Shown: positions 33,872-41,484 of the stretch, piece after piece
Numbering within the stretch: position 1 is the stretch's first letter
Layout: the number at the start of each line of letters is the position of its first letter
Origin: a virus
Direction: 5' to 3' (one strand)
IMG/VR virus record: IMGVR_UViG_3300032242_000550
Location: 62,001 to 126,000 of that record
DNA length: 64,000 nucleotides
The notes under the pieces: model-generated
Told to the model about the DNA's origin: nothing
The model's input: only the letters and a program-made list of their open reading frames with translations
The model's database searches: none
Program-made: the position numbers and the translations under genes

Positions 33872-34648
33872 ATGCTAACAAACAAATATTCTAAAACTTA
33901 TTTTGCTATAACCTCTAATGCTAGACACCGCATTACTGAGGGCTATACAGAACTACATCATATCATACCTCAATCAATGGGCGGCAGTAATGACAAAGAA
34001 AATCTAGTAGAACTAACAGCAAGAGAACATTTCATATGTCATTGGTTGTTAATTAAAATGACAACAGGTGAAGATAGAAGTAAAATGTTATATGCACTCA
34101 ATGGAATGAGAGCAGAGAATAGATATCAACAAAGATATCATACAAAAATCACAGCAAGAGTATATGAGAAGTATAGAATAGAACACGCAGAGAATCATAG
34201 TAAAAGAATGAAATCTAAAAACCTTGTGCCATGGAATAAAGGCGGTGGAAAATTAACAGAAGAACAACTAGAAAATGTTCGATATGCCGCTAGAAATAGA
34301 AAAATAGATCCAATCAAACAAGCTGAAGGGCAACAAAAAAGAATAGCAAAGATGGTAGGACAAAAAAGAACTGATGAGACTAAAAGATTAATGTCATTGG
34401 CATCAAAAGGTAAACCTAAAGGTCCTATGAGTGAAGAACAAAAACAAATACGGTCAGATAAACAAAAGGGTGTACCTAAACCGAAAGGCTTTGGGGATAA
34501 AGTTGCTGAAAGAATGAAGAAATCATTTTCTGAAAACAATCCTAACAAAAGACCTGACTTACAAAAGATATGTGAACACTGTGGTAAGACTGTAGGACCA
34601 AGTAACTATACAAGATGGCACGGAGACAATTGTAAGCAAAAAGCATAA
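33872..34648 (+). CDS. HNH homing endonuclease
   Basis: From the ATG at 33872 the product is 258 residues; a GTG 24 bases upstream is also in frame but overlaps the promoter. The N-terminal HNH core has ELHHIIPQSMGG (H29, H30), N40 and N44, and a second helix REHFICHWLL (52-61). Residues about 100-225 are Lys/Gly-rich repeats of the modular DNA-binding type seen in phage homing nucleases (KRTDETKRLMSLASKGKPK). The C-terminus has a zinc-finger-like CEHCGKTVGPSNYTRWHGDNC pattern. It lies immediately after gp23, a highly conserved target for free-standing homing nucleases. No ribosome site is visible before the ATG. Confidence 0.85.
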   Translation: MLTNKYSKTYFAITSNARHRITEGYTELHHIIPQSMGGSNDKENLVELTAREHFICHWLLIKMTTGEDRSKMLYALNGMRAENRYQQRYHTKITARVYEKYRIEHAENHSKRMKSKNLVPWNKGGGKLTEEQLENVRYAARNRKIDPIKQAEGQQKRIAKMVGQKRTDETKRLMSLASKGKPKGPMSEEQKQIRSDKQKGVPKPKGFGDKVAERMKKSFSENNPNKRPDLQKICEHCGKTVGPSNYTRWHGDNCKQKA

Positions 34649-34651
34649 ATA
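34644..34651 (+). promoter_or_regulatory. Late box followed closely by a terminator
   Basis: CATAAATA overlaps the end of the HNH gene. A terminator follows about 33 bases later, so a transcript of only about 50 bases would result. Confidence 0.4.
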
Positions 34652-34683
34652 CAATATCTCAATGGGATGGGAAGAATACAATC

Positions 34684-34707
34684 AAGCACTATTCGTAGTG
34701 CTTTTTT
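34684..34707 (+). terminator. Terminator with a TTCG loop before the propeller array
   Basis: AAGCACTA (34684-34691), loop TTCG, TAGTGCTT (34696-34703), then further T residues. An 8-base stem with a stable UUCG tetraloop and U tail. Confidence 0.8.
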
Positions 34708-34724
34708 GTTATATATACTATTTT

Positions 34725-34732
34725 GATAAATA
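34725..34732 (+). promoter_or_regulatory. Late promoter box for the first propeller-repeat gene
   Basis: GATAAATA, 20 bases before the ATG at 34752. AATATATTA and TAATATATT (34729-34737, 34743-34751) can form a hairpin that shows the AAGGG ribosome site in its loop. Confidence 0.6.
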
Positions 34733-34751
34733 TATTAAAGGGTAATATATT

Positions 34752-35669
34752 ATGGATTTTACTGGTGGTATAACAGTTAGTGGTGGATTGAGTGTAACTA
34801 GACAACCTCCTCCTACACAAAAAGCTATATTTGGATATGGCTTTGCCGGTGGTAATCAGTCATTGACCAATTTAGTAAGTGACACCGGTGTAGTTGCTAC
34901 TGATACTGCAGGTGTGGGCACTGCTAGATACGATCTAGCAGCCACTGGTTATGGAACAGGTACTGCTATGTTTGGATACGGTCAAAATGTTAATGGTGGA
35001 TCCAGTTATCTTTCACTGACCAATCTAGTATCAACTACAGGTGTTGTTGCTACTGATACTACAGGTGTTGGTACTGCTAGATACTCATTAGCAGGTACAA
35101 TGTATGGAACCGACAAAGGTATATTTGGATATGGGCGCAATTCAGGTAGTGTATCAATGACCAACTTAGTAAGTAATACAGGTGTAGTAGCTACAGATAC
35201 AACAGGTGTCGGTACTGCTAGAAATTACCTTGCGGCCGCAGGCTATGGTGTTGACAAAGCTATTTTTGGATATGGAAATGGCGGCAGCGGTGTGACTAAT
35301 TTGGTATCAAACACCGGTGTAGTTGCTACTGATACAGCACCCGTTGGTACTAATAGATATGCATTAGCAGCCGCTGGTTATGGCACTGATAAGGCTATAT
35401 TTGGATATGGAAATAATTTTTCAAGCGATGTGTCAGTAACCAATAAAGTATCAAATACTGGTGTAGTTGCTAGTGATACCACAGGTGTAGGAACAGCAAG
35501 AAGTTATCTAGCGGCTGCAGGCTATGGATCCGATAAAGCGATTTTTAGCTATGGTAGTGGTGGAAATAAAACCAATCTAGTAAGTAATACCGGTGTAGTT
35601 GCTAGTGATACAACAGGTGTTGGTACTTTTAGGGCTCAGCTGGCAGCTGTAAGCTTTACTGGACAATAA
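34752..35669 (+). CDS. Six-repeat propeller-like adhesin, copy 1
   Basis: The 305-residue protein has a short N-terminal anchor (MDFTGGITVSGGLSV, about 1-20), a Pro-rich joint, and six repeats of about 47 residues. Each repeat contains FGYG, then TNLVSNTGVVATDT, TGVGTAR and LAAAGYGTDKAI. The last FGYG is changed to FSYG. Six such repeats suggest a six-bladed beta-propeller, a common binding fold; this is inferred from repeat number and length. The protein is probably a fibre tip or adhesin because related genes stand in a row in front of the giant fibres. It has its own late promoter and a terminator downstream. No enzyme motif is visible. Confidence 0.7.
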   Translation: MDFTGGITVSGGLSVTRQPPPTQKAIFGYGFAGGNQSLTNLVSDTGVVATDTAGVGTARYDLAATGYGTGTAMFGYGQNVNGGSSYLSLTNLVSTTGVVATDTTGVGTARYSLAGTMYGTDKGIFGYGRNSGSVSMTNLVSNTGVVATDTTGVGTARNYLAAAGYGVDKAIFGYGNGGSGVTNLVSNTGVVATDTAPVGTNRYALAAAGYGTDKAIFGYGNNFSSDVSVTNKVSNTGVVASDTTGVGTARSYLAAAGYGSDKAIFSYGSGGNKTNLVSNTGVVASDTTGVGTFRAQLAAVSFTGQ

Positions 35670-35682
35670 TTTCACTCAAAAC

Positions 35683-35706
35683 AAAAGGCTTTACTGAGCC
35701 TTTTTT
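35683..35706 (+). terminator. Terminator after propeller copy 1
   Basis: AAAAGGCT, loop TTACTG, AGCCTTTT followed by T residues. Confidence 0.75.
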
Positions 35707-35713
35707 GTTATCT

Positions 35714-35721
35714 GATAAATA
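35714..35721 (+). promoter_or_regulatory. Late promoter box for propeller copy 2
   Basis: GATAAATA, 21 bases before the ATG at 35742, directly after a terminator. Confidence 0.6.
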
Positions 35722-35741
35722 TGTTATAGGAATAATATATT

Positions 35742-36680
35742 ATGGCAGACATGACATTTACAGGTGGTATAACGTTTACTGGTGGGTTTAGTATAGTCAA
35801 ACCTCCACCTTCGTATCTTGCATATGCTATTTTTGGATATGGAACCGGAGCATCTGACTATTCAATAACCAACCTAGTAAGTAACACAGGTGTAGTTGCC
35901 GCAGATACTACAGGGGTTGGTACTGTTAGAAGTCAACTTGCAGCCGCAAATTACGGCACAGATAAAGCTATATTTGGGTATGGATACACAACTACCTATG
36001 TATCAATGACCAACAAAGTATCAAATACAGGGGTTGTGTCTATAGATACTACAGGGGTAGGCACTGCTAGAGCAGTTTTAGCAGCCGCTGGGTATGGCAC
36101 AGATAAAGGTATCTTTGGATATGGGTCCAATGGCGGAGGGCAAACAGCCGTAACCAATCTAGTATCTAACACAGGAGTAGTAGCCACCGATACTACAGGT
36201 GTTGGTACTGCCAGAGAACAACTAGCGGCATCAGGTTATGGAACTGATAAAGCTATTTTTGGATATGGATACAATGGATCCGCTGGAGTTTCAACGACCA
36301 ACTTAGTATCAAACACGGGTGTAGTTGCAGCAGATACTACAGGTGTGGGTACTGCTAGACTTGGTCTAGCAGCCGCCGGTTATGGTAATTCCGGTCAAGC
36401 TATTTTTGGATATGGAAATGGTAATAAATCAATGACCAATTTAGTAAGTAATACAGGAGTTGTTGCCACAGATACTACCGGAGTTGGTACCGGTAGAAAT
36501 GGATTAGCAGCCGCAACTTATGGTACAAATAAAGCTATTTTTGGTTATGGATACAATAGTAGTCTAGGTGTAGTTTCAATAACTAATCTAGTAAGTAATA
36601 CAGGTGTAGTAGCTACTGATACTACAGGTGTAGGTACTAGTAGATATCTTCTTGCAGCCGCAAGTTACGGATCCATATGA
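35742..36680 (+). CDS. Six-repeat propeller-like adhesin, copy 2
   Basis: The 312-residue product has the same architecture as copy 1: an anchor variant (MADMTFTGGITFTGGFSI), a Pro-rich joint and six FGYG repeats of about 48 residues. Inter-strand loops after each FGYG vary in length and sequence, which is where a receptor-binding surface would vary. Its C-terminus breaks off as SYGSI and lacks the SYGLA ending of copies 3 and 4; the bases after the shared AGTTACGG differ, suggesting a recombination joint. It has its own late box and is followed within 50 bases by a small gene. Confidence 0.7.
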   Translation: MADMTFTGGITFTGGFSIVKPPPSYLAYAIFGYGTGASDYSITNLVSNTGVVAADTTGVGTVRSQLAAANYGTDKAIFGYGYTTTYVSMTNKVSNTGVVSIDTTGVGTARAVLAAAGYGTDKGIFGYGSNGGGQTAVTNLVSNTGVVATDTTGVGTAREQLAASGYGTDKAIFGYGYNGSAGVSTTNLVSNTGVVAADTTGVGTARLGLAAAGYGNSGQAIFGYGNGNKSMTNLVSNTGVVATDTTGVGTGRNGLAAATYGTNKAIFGYGYNSSLGVVSITNLVSNTGVVATDTTGVGTSRYLLAAASYGSI

Positions 36681-36695
36681 TTTAAAAGATTTAGA

Positions 36696-36703
36696 CATAA
36701 ATA
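36696..36703 (+). promoter_or_regulatory. Late promoter box for the 71-residue gene
   Basis: CATAAATA, 24 bases before the ATG at 36727. Confidence 0.5.
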
Positions 36704-36726
36704 CATTTACTATAAAGGAAAATATC

Positions 36727-36942
36727 ATGATAGATTTAGAGAACATGCCTGCTCCAACAGAAGAAGAAATTGCACAAGCAAGACTTAATGCATTGAATGC
36801 AGATCGTCCAGATTCATGGACATGGGATGAAGCATCAACCTCATATGTTGCGCCAGTAAGTGTACCAGATGATGGTTATCCATATTTATGGGATGAAGCA
36901 TCAACTAGTTGGGTACCATTCCCAGATTTCCCTAGAGAATAA
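36727..36942 (+). CDS. Small fibre-accessory protein with YxWDEAsTSW motifs
   Basis: From the ATG at 36727, chosen for its AAAGGAAA ribosome site and upstream late box, the product is 71 residues. A start 75 bases earlier would overlap the previous gene. It is acidic and has two copies of a short motif: WTWDEASTSYVAP at about 31-43 and YLWDEASTSWVPF at about 54-66. The same YxWDExTxSW ending occurs in the 120-residue protein at 41485-41847. Such small proteins between fibre genes may be fibre chaperones or caps, but no function is proven. Confidence 0.6.
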   Translation: MIDLENMPAPTEEEIAQARLNALNADRPDSWTWDEASTSYVAPVSVPDDGYPYLWDEASTSWVPFPDFPRE

Positions 36943-36947
36943 ATCTA

Positions 36948-37868
36948 ATGGATTTTATTGGTGGAATAACTGTTAGTGGTGGATTGAGTGTAACAGCGCA
37001 ACCGCCACCCTCAAGCAAGGCTATATTTGGTTACGGAGGAGGTTATTTATCAATAACCAATCTAGTAAGCACATCAGGTATAGTTGCTAATGATACCGCA
37101 GGTGTAGGTACTGCTAGAACTGAGTTAGCAGCTGCCGGATACGGTACAGATAAAGCTATCTTTGGATATGGTGAAAATAACGGACCACAGTCAATGACAA
37201 ATAAAGTATCAAATACTGGTGTTGTTGCCACTGATACAACAGGTGTTGGTACTGCTAGATGGGCACTTGCAGCCGCAGGATACGGCACTGATAAGGCTAT
37301 TTTTGGATATGGCTGGAACAATTATGCTACTCAGATGTATGCCTTAACCAACAAAGTATCAAATACAGGTGTAGTTGCTACTGACACAGGTGGTGTAGGT
37401 ACTATCAGAACTGCACTAGCAGCCGCAACTTATGGAACTGATAAAGCTATATTTGGATATGGATACAATAACTATTCTTCTACTATATATTCTCTGACTA
37501 ATTTAGTATCAAACACTGGTGTTGTTGCCACTGATACTAGTGGTGTCGGTACTGCTAGATATCAAATTGCGGCGGCTGGTTACGGCAGTGATAAAGCTAT
37601 ATTTGGATATGGAACTACTGGCGCATCAACAGCAATAACCAACAAAGTATCAAATACAGGAGTTGTTGCGAGTGATACAACAGGTGTCGGTACTGCTAGG
37701 CCAGGACTAGCGGCTGCTGGCTATGGGGTTGATACTGCTATATTTGGATATGGTGGTAATCCTGGTCCAACTAACTTAGTATCAAATACAGGTGTAGTTG
37801 CGACTGATACTACACGTGTTGGTACGTCAAGAACCGGTCTAGCAGCAGCAAGTTACGGGCTAGCATAA
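36948..37868 (+). CDS. Six-repeat propeller-like adhesin, copy 3
   Basis: The 306-residue protein starts 5 bases after the preceding stop with the same anchor as copy 1 (MDFIGGITVSGGLSV), then a Pro-rich joint and six FGYG repeats. The loops after FGYG differ from the other copies, for example a longer NNYATQMYALTNK in the third. It ends in SYGLA. No late box lies directly before it, so it is probably cotranscribed with the 71-residue gene. Confidence 0.7.
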   Translation: MDFIGGITVSGGLSVTAQPPPSSKAIFGYGGGYLSITNLVSTSGIVANDTAGVGTARTELAAAGYGTDKAIFGYGENNGPQSMTNKVSNTGVVATDTTGVGTARWALAAAGYGTDKAIFGYGWNNYATQMYALTNKVSNTGVVATDTGGVGTIRTALAAATYGTDKAIFGYGYNNYSSTIYSLTNLVSNTGVVATDTSGVGTARYQIAAAGYGSDKAIFGYGTTGASTAITNKVSNTGVVASDTTGVGTARPGLAAAGYGVDTAIFGYGGNPGPTNLVSNTGVVATDTTRVGTSRTGLAAASYGLA

Positions 37869-37882
37869 ATTTTTACTAGTCC

Positions 37883-37900
37883 TATAAATCTATTAAATAT
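37883..37900 (+). promoter_or_regulatory. Possible late promoter before the 221-residue gene
   Basis: TATAAATC (37883-37890) and TTAAATAT (37893-37900) are both near-matches, about 28-38 bases before the ATG at 37929. Confidence 0.35.
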
Positions 37901-37928
37901 CTCTATACACAACCTATAGAGAGATATT

Positions 37929-38594
37929 ATGGCATCAAATCTAAATTCAGAATTTAACTATCGTTACCAAGTTATTGGTTCAACACCCTGGGAAAAAATC
38001 AAAACATTACAAGGCTTCTATGTCGGACGTAAACGTGCCGCTGTATTAGAAGAAGTAGCTGAACTAAAATATCAAGCTAAACTTGAAGAACTAAAACATT
38101 TAAAAACAGTTCCAGCATTACCACATATATTGCTTAATTTACAAGCAGAAATCATTGAGTTAGAATCACATTTAGATGACCAAAAACATGCATTTGAGCT
38201 TAATCGTAAAGAGATTAAGATATTAGAAAAACTTATGGCTGAACTATATGCTGAAGTTGAACCAACACGATTGAAACATCCAGATGGTACACCATATAGT
38301 GATGATGAGATGTTTGAAGCCAATGCTAATTATGAATTTACCGTAACAGTTGGTCGTGAGATACAATCTGAGATTATTGCTATGGGTAGACCTAGTCCAG
38401 CCAAGTTATTGAATGCTATGAGTAATCCAGAGACGTTACAATCATTAATGATGATTGGTCTTATACCACAAGGTACAGTGTTATTAGAGCAGAAAGACAT
38501 TATGTTAGAGTTAACCAATCAGCAGCCTGTTGTTGAACCTGCAAAAGAGTTAGAAACTTCCACACCTAAGAAGAAGATAAAAAGAACAAAGTAA
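37929..38594 (+). CDS. Coiled-coil protein within the adhesin array, function unknown
   Basis: The 221-residue protein starts MASNLNSEFNYRYQVIG, has a long helical, Glu/Leu/Lys-rich region (about 40-125), then a more globular part with DDEMFEANANYEFT and GRPSPAKLLNAMSNPET, and a basic tail (PKKKIKRTK). I recall similar proteins in other aquatic T4-like phages without known role. It could be a fibre chaperone or structural adapter. It has its own terminator and a possible late box, so it forms a single-gene unit between propeller copies 3 and 4. Confidence 0.65.
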   Translation: MASNLNSEFNYRYQVIGSTPWEKIKTLQGFYVGRKRAAVLEEVAELKYQAKLEELKHLKTVPALPHILLNLQAEIIELESHLDDQKHAFELNRKEIKILEKLMAELYAEVEPTRLKHPDGTPYSDDEMFEANANYEFTVTVGREIQSEIIAMGRPSPAKLLNAMSNPETLQSLMMIGLIPQGTVLLEQKDIMLELTNQQPVVEPAKELETSTPKKKIKRTK

Positions 38595-38614
38595 TATCTA
38601 TATACTTTACATAC

Positions 38615-38638
38615 AAAAGGCTCTACGGAGCCTTTTTT
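38615..38638 (+). terminator. Terminator after the 221-residue gene
   Basis: AAAAGGCTC, loop TACG, GAGCCTTTT and further T residues. Confidence 0.8.
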
Positions 38639-38646
38639 CATAAATA
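38639..38646 (+). promoter_or_regulatory. Late promoter box for propeller copy 4
   Basis: CATAAATA, 20 bases before the ATG at 38666, abutting the terminator. Confidence 0.55.
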
Positions 38647-38665
38647 GATTAAAGGATAACATATT

Positions 38666-39589
38666 ATGGATATTGGTGCAGGAATAACATTTGGTGCTGG
38701 GGTTAATATTGTTTATATACCTCCACCAACAAGTAAAGCTATCTTTGGATATGGTGTAACTAGTGTTTATGTATCAATGACCAATCTTGTAAGTAACGCA
38801 GGTGTAGTTGCTACTGATACAACCGGTGTAGGTACAATAAGATCCACTCTTGCAGCCGCAACTTATGGTACGGATAAGGCTATATTTGGATATGGGGATG
38901 CCGGATCACCGGTATCTGTATCTAACAAGGTATCAAACACGGGTGTAGTTGCTACAGATACTACTGGTGTAGGTACTGCTAGACAATTATTAGCGGCAGC
39001 AGGATACGGATCAGATAAGGCTATATTTGGATATGGAGTATTCTACATCCCTTCAACAACATATGTATCAATAACTAACCTAGTAAGTAATACAGGCGTA
39101 GTTGCATCTGACACTACTGGGGTAGGAACTGCTAGACAAAATCTTGCAGCAGCCGGTTACGGAACTGATAAAGCTATATTTGGATATGGAAGTAATGGTT
39201 CGGGTTATGTATCAATGACCAATCTAGTATCAAATACAGGAGTAGTTGCTACTGATACAACAGGTGTAGGTACTGCTAGGAGCGCACTTGCAGCCGCAAC
39301 TTATGGTATTGATAAAGCTATATTTGGATACGGAACTACAAAAGTTACTAATTTAGTAAGTAACACAGGCGTAGTTGCAACTGATACTATCGGTGTAGGT
39401 ACTACTAGAAATTATATTGCAGCCGCAGGTTATGGAGTTGATACTGCTATATTTGGATATGGAACATCTAGTGGAACGGATGTATCAATAACTAATAAAG
39501 TATCAAACACCGGTGTAGTTGCAAACGATACTACAGGTGTAGGTACTGCTAGAAATGGTTTATCAGCGGCAAGTTACGGACTAGCATAA
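38666..39589 (+). CDS. Six-repeat propeller-like adhesin, copy 4
   Basis: The 307-residue protein uses a different anchor from copies 1-3: MDIGAGITFGAGVNIVYI, then a Pro-Pro-Pro joint and six FGYG repeats, ending in SYGLA. The leader and first codons (from about 38652) are almost identical in DNA to those of copy 5 and of the glycine-rich fibre. Loops after FGYG differ in each blade. Role as in the other copies: probable receptor-binding tip. Confidence 0.7.
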   Translation: MDIGAGITFGAGVNIVYIPPPTSKAIFGYGVTSVYVSMTNLVSNAGVVATDTTGVGTIRSTLAAATYGTDKAIFGYGDAGSPVSVSNKVSNTGVVATDTTGVGTARQLLAAAGYGSDKAIFGYGVFYIPSTTYVSITNLVSNTGVVASDTTGVGTARQNLAAAGYGTDKAIFGYGSNGSGYVSMTNLVSNTGVVATDTTGVGTARSALAAATYGIDKAIFGYGTTKVTNLVSNTGVVATDTIGVGTTRNYIAAAGYGVDTAIFGYGTSSGTDVSITNKVSNTGVVANDTTGVGTARNGLSAASYGLA

Positions 39590-39609
39590 AAATAAAAGGA
39601 TAACATATT

Positions 39610-40536
39610 ATGGATATTGGTGCAGGAATAACATTTGGTCAGGGTGTGAATATTGTTTATATACCTCCACCAACAAGTAAAGCTATATTTGGATTTGGAT
39701 ATAGTACTACTTTTACAAATATAACTAATTTAGTCTCAACCACAGGTGTAGTAGCTACTGATACCACAGGGGTAGGTACTGTTAGACAAGGACTTGCAGC
39801 GGCAGGTTACGGAACAGATAAAGCTATTTTTGGATTTGGTGACTACTACTCCTTTGGCAACGATTATTTCTCAATAACCAATCTAGTATCAAATACCGGT
39901 GTAGTAGCCGCAGACAACGGAACGGTTGGTCTTGCAAGAGGCTGGCTCGCCGCTACAGGTTACGGTACTGATAAAGCTATTTTTGGATTTGGAGTTAATT
40001 ACGGCGGTGGGCGTAGTGAAACTAATCTAGTATCAAACACCGGTGTAGTTGCAACTGATACCGCTGGTGTAGGGTTTGCTAGACGATATCTAGCAGCCGC
40101 AAGATATGGAACTGATAAAGCTATATTTGGATATGGCGGCGGTGCCTCTTGGTATTCAATGACCAATTTAGTATCAAATACTGGTGTAGTTGCTAGTGAT
40201 ACCACTGGTGTAGGTACTGCTAGGATGTACTTAGCAGCCGCAGGGTATGGCAATGATAAAGCTATATTTGGTTATGGCTCATCTATATCCGGAGTACAAT
40301 CATTAACAAATTTAGTAAGTAACACCGGTGTTGTTTCTACCGATACAACCGGAGTCGGTACTGCTAGAAATGCATTAGCAGCCGCAAGTTATGGTGTTGA
40401 TACTGCTATTTTTGGTTATGGATCCGGACCAACTGCAATAACCAATTTAGTTTCAAACACCGGTGTTGTTTCTACCGATACAACCGGGGTTGGTACTGCT
40501 AGAACCGGATTAGCAGCCTCAAATTATTCAACATAA
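39610..40536 (+). CDS. Six-repeat propeller-like adhesin, copy 5
   Basis: The 308-residue protein has the MDIGAGITFGQGVNIVYI anchor and six repeats. The first three blades read FGFG in place of FGYG, and the third and second blades have changed ATDT segments (for example AADNGTVGLARG), so this copy is the most diverged in sequence. It starts 20 bases after copy 4 with an AAAGGA ribosome site and no clear late box, so it is probably cotranscribed with copy 4. Confidence 0.7.
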   Translation: MDIGAGITFGQGVNIVYIPPPTSKAIFGFGYSTTFTNITNLVSTTGVVATDTTGVGTVRQGLAAAGYGTDKAIFGFGDYYSFGNDYFSITNLVSNTGVVAADNGTVGLARGWLAATGYGTDKAIFGFGVNYGGGRSETNLVSNTGVVATDTAGVGFARRYLAAARYGTDKAIFGYGGGASWYSMTNLVSNTGVVASDTTGVGTARMYLAAAGYGNDKAIFGYGSSISGVQSLTNLVSNTGVVSTDTTGVGTARNALAAASYGVDTAIFGYGSGPTAITNLVSNTGVVSTDTTGVGTARTGLAASNYST

Positions 40537-40568
40537 AATCGCAACACAAAATAAAAGGATAACATATT

Positions 40569-41417
40569 ATGGATATTGGTGCAGGAATAACATTTGGTCA
40601 GGGTGTGAATATAACACCGCAACCACCTTCAATTACATTTCTTATAATAGCAGGTGGAGGAGGCGGTGGTAGTTACGGCGGTAGCGGTGGCGGCGCAGGT
40701 GGTTATATCACTACCACTGCAGCCTATGCGCCAGGGACGGTTTATACGGTTACTGTTGGCGCAGGTGGGACAGGTGGTACAGCATTTGATAAAGGTACTA
40801 GCGGGGCAAATAGTTCCGTTACAGGCTTTACTACTGCAGTGGGAGGTGGTGCTGGATCTGGCGCATTTAGTGCTGCTTTAAGTGGTGGTTCAGGAGGCGG
40901 TGCCGGTTACCCATCAAGTCCAACTGGAGGTTCAGGCATAATAGGACAAGGATTTGCTGGTGGTTCAAGTGGAGGTCAACTTTACATTGGCTCTGGTGGC
41001 GGCGGCTCTAGTGGTGTTGGTATTGACAGTGGTACTTCACCAACATATATTGCAGGAAATGGTGGGCCTGCTACTGCATCAATAATTACGGGTGCTTCCG
41101 TATATCGAGCCGGTGGCGGTGGCGGTGGCGTTGGCATCACAGCAGGCGGCACCGCCGGTAGTGGCGGTGGCGGTGGGGCAGGAAACGGTGGCAATCAAAG
41201 CGCCGCTCCTACTGCTGGAGCAGTAAACACCGGTAGTGGTGGAGGTGGCTCGGGTAGTGGTGCCGGTTATACTGGCGCTGCGGGTGGATCAGGTGTGGTT
41301 ATAATATCAGTACCAAGTACTTCCTACAGCGGTACAACCACCGGTTCACCTACAGTAATAACTTCTGGCAGTAATACTATTATGCAATTTAATTCATCGG
41401 GAAGTTATACATCGTGA
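40569..41417 (+). CDS. Glycine-rich fibre or adhesin with the copy-5 anchor
   Basis: The 282-residue protein shares its first 15 residues (MDIGAGITFGQGVNI), and their DNA, with propeller copy 5. The rest is a glycine-rich domain with GGGGGG, GGSGGG and GGGAG runs separated by short hydrophobic strands, and ends in GVVIISVPS and a FNSSGSYTS strand. This is a known type of glycine-rich phage tip domain; polyglycine helices form the tip of gp38-type adhesins. The junction lies right after the anchor, showing exchange of the distal domain. It has the same AAAGGATAAC leader as copies 4 and 5. Confidence 0.7.
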   Translation: MDIGAGITFGQGVNITPQPPSITFLIIAGGGGGGSYGGSGGGAGGYITTTAAYAPGTVYTVTVGAGGTGGTAFDKGTSGANSSVTGFTTAVGGGAGSGAFSAALSGGSGGGAGYPSSPTGGSGIIGQGFAGGSSGGQLYIGSGGGGSSGVGIDSGTSPTYIAGNGGPATASIITGASVYRAGGGGGGVGITAGGTAGSGGGGGAGNGGNQSAAPTAGAVNTGSGGGGSGSGAGYTGAAGGSGVVIISVPSTSYSGTTTGSPTVITSGSNTIMQFNSSGSYTS

Positions 41418-41454
41418 GCTACTTTTTAAAAGATTAAAAGTCATTAGATAAACC

Positions 41455-41462
41455 AATAAATA
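41455..41462 (+). promoter_or_regulatory. Late-promoter-like box before the 120-residue gene
   Basis: AATAAATA, 23 bases before the ATG at 41485. Confidence 0.45.
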
Positions 41463-41484
41463 AATTAATATCAAGGATAAAGAA

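Noticed and set aside
33848-33872. GTG start for the HNH nuclease
   Set aside because: The extra eight codons run across the late promoter box and part of the inverted repeat, and show no conserved pattern.
36652-36727. Upstream start for the 71-residue gene
   Set aside because: It would overlap the preceding adhesin gene and the late box; the ATG at 36727 has a good ribosome site.
34752-40536. Diversity-generating retroelement acting on the propeller genes
   Set aside because: No reverse transcriptase, no template/variable repeat pair and no adenine-specific variation pattern is visible. Duplication and recombination explain the array.
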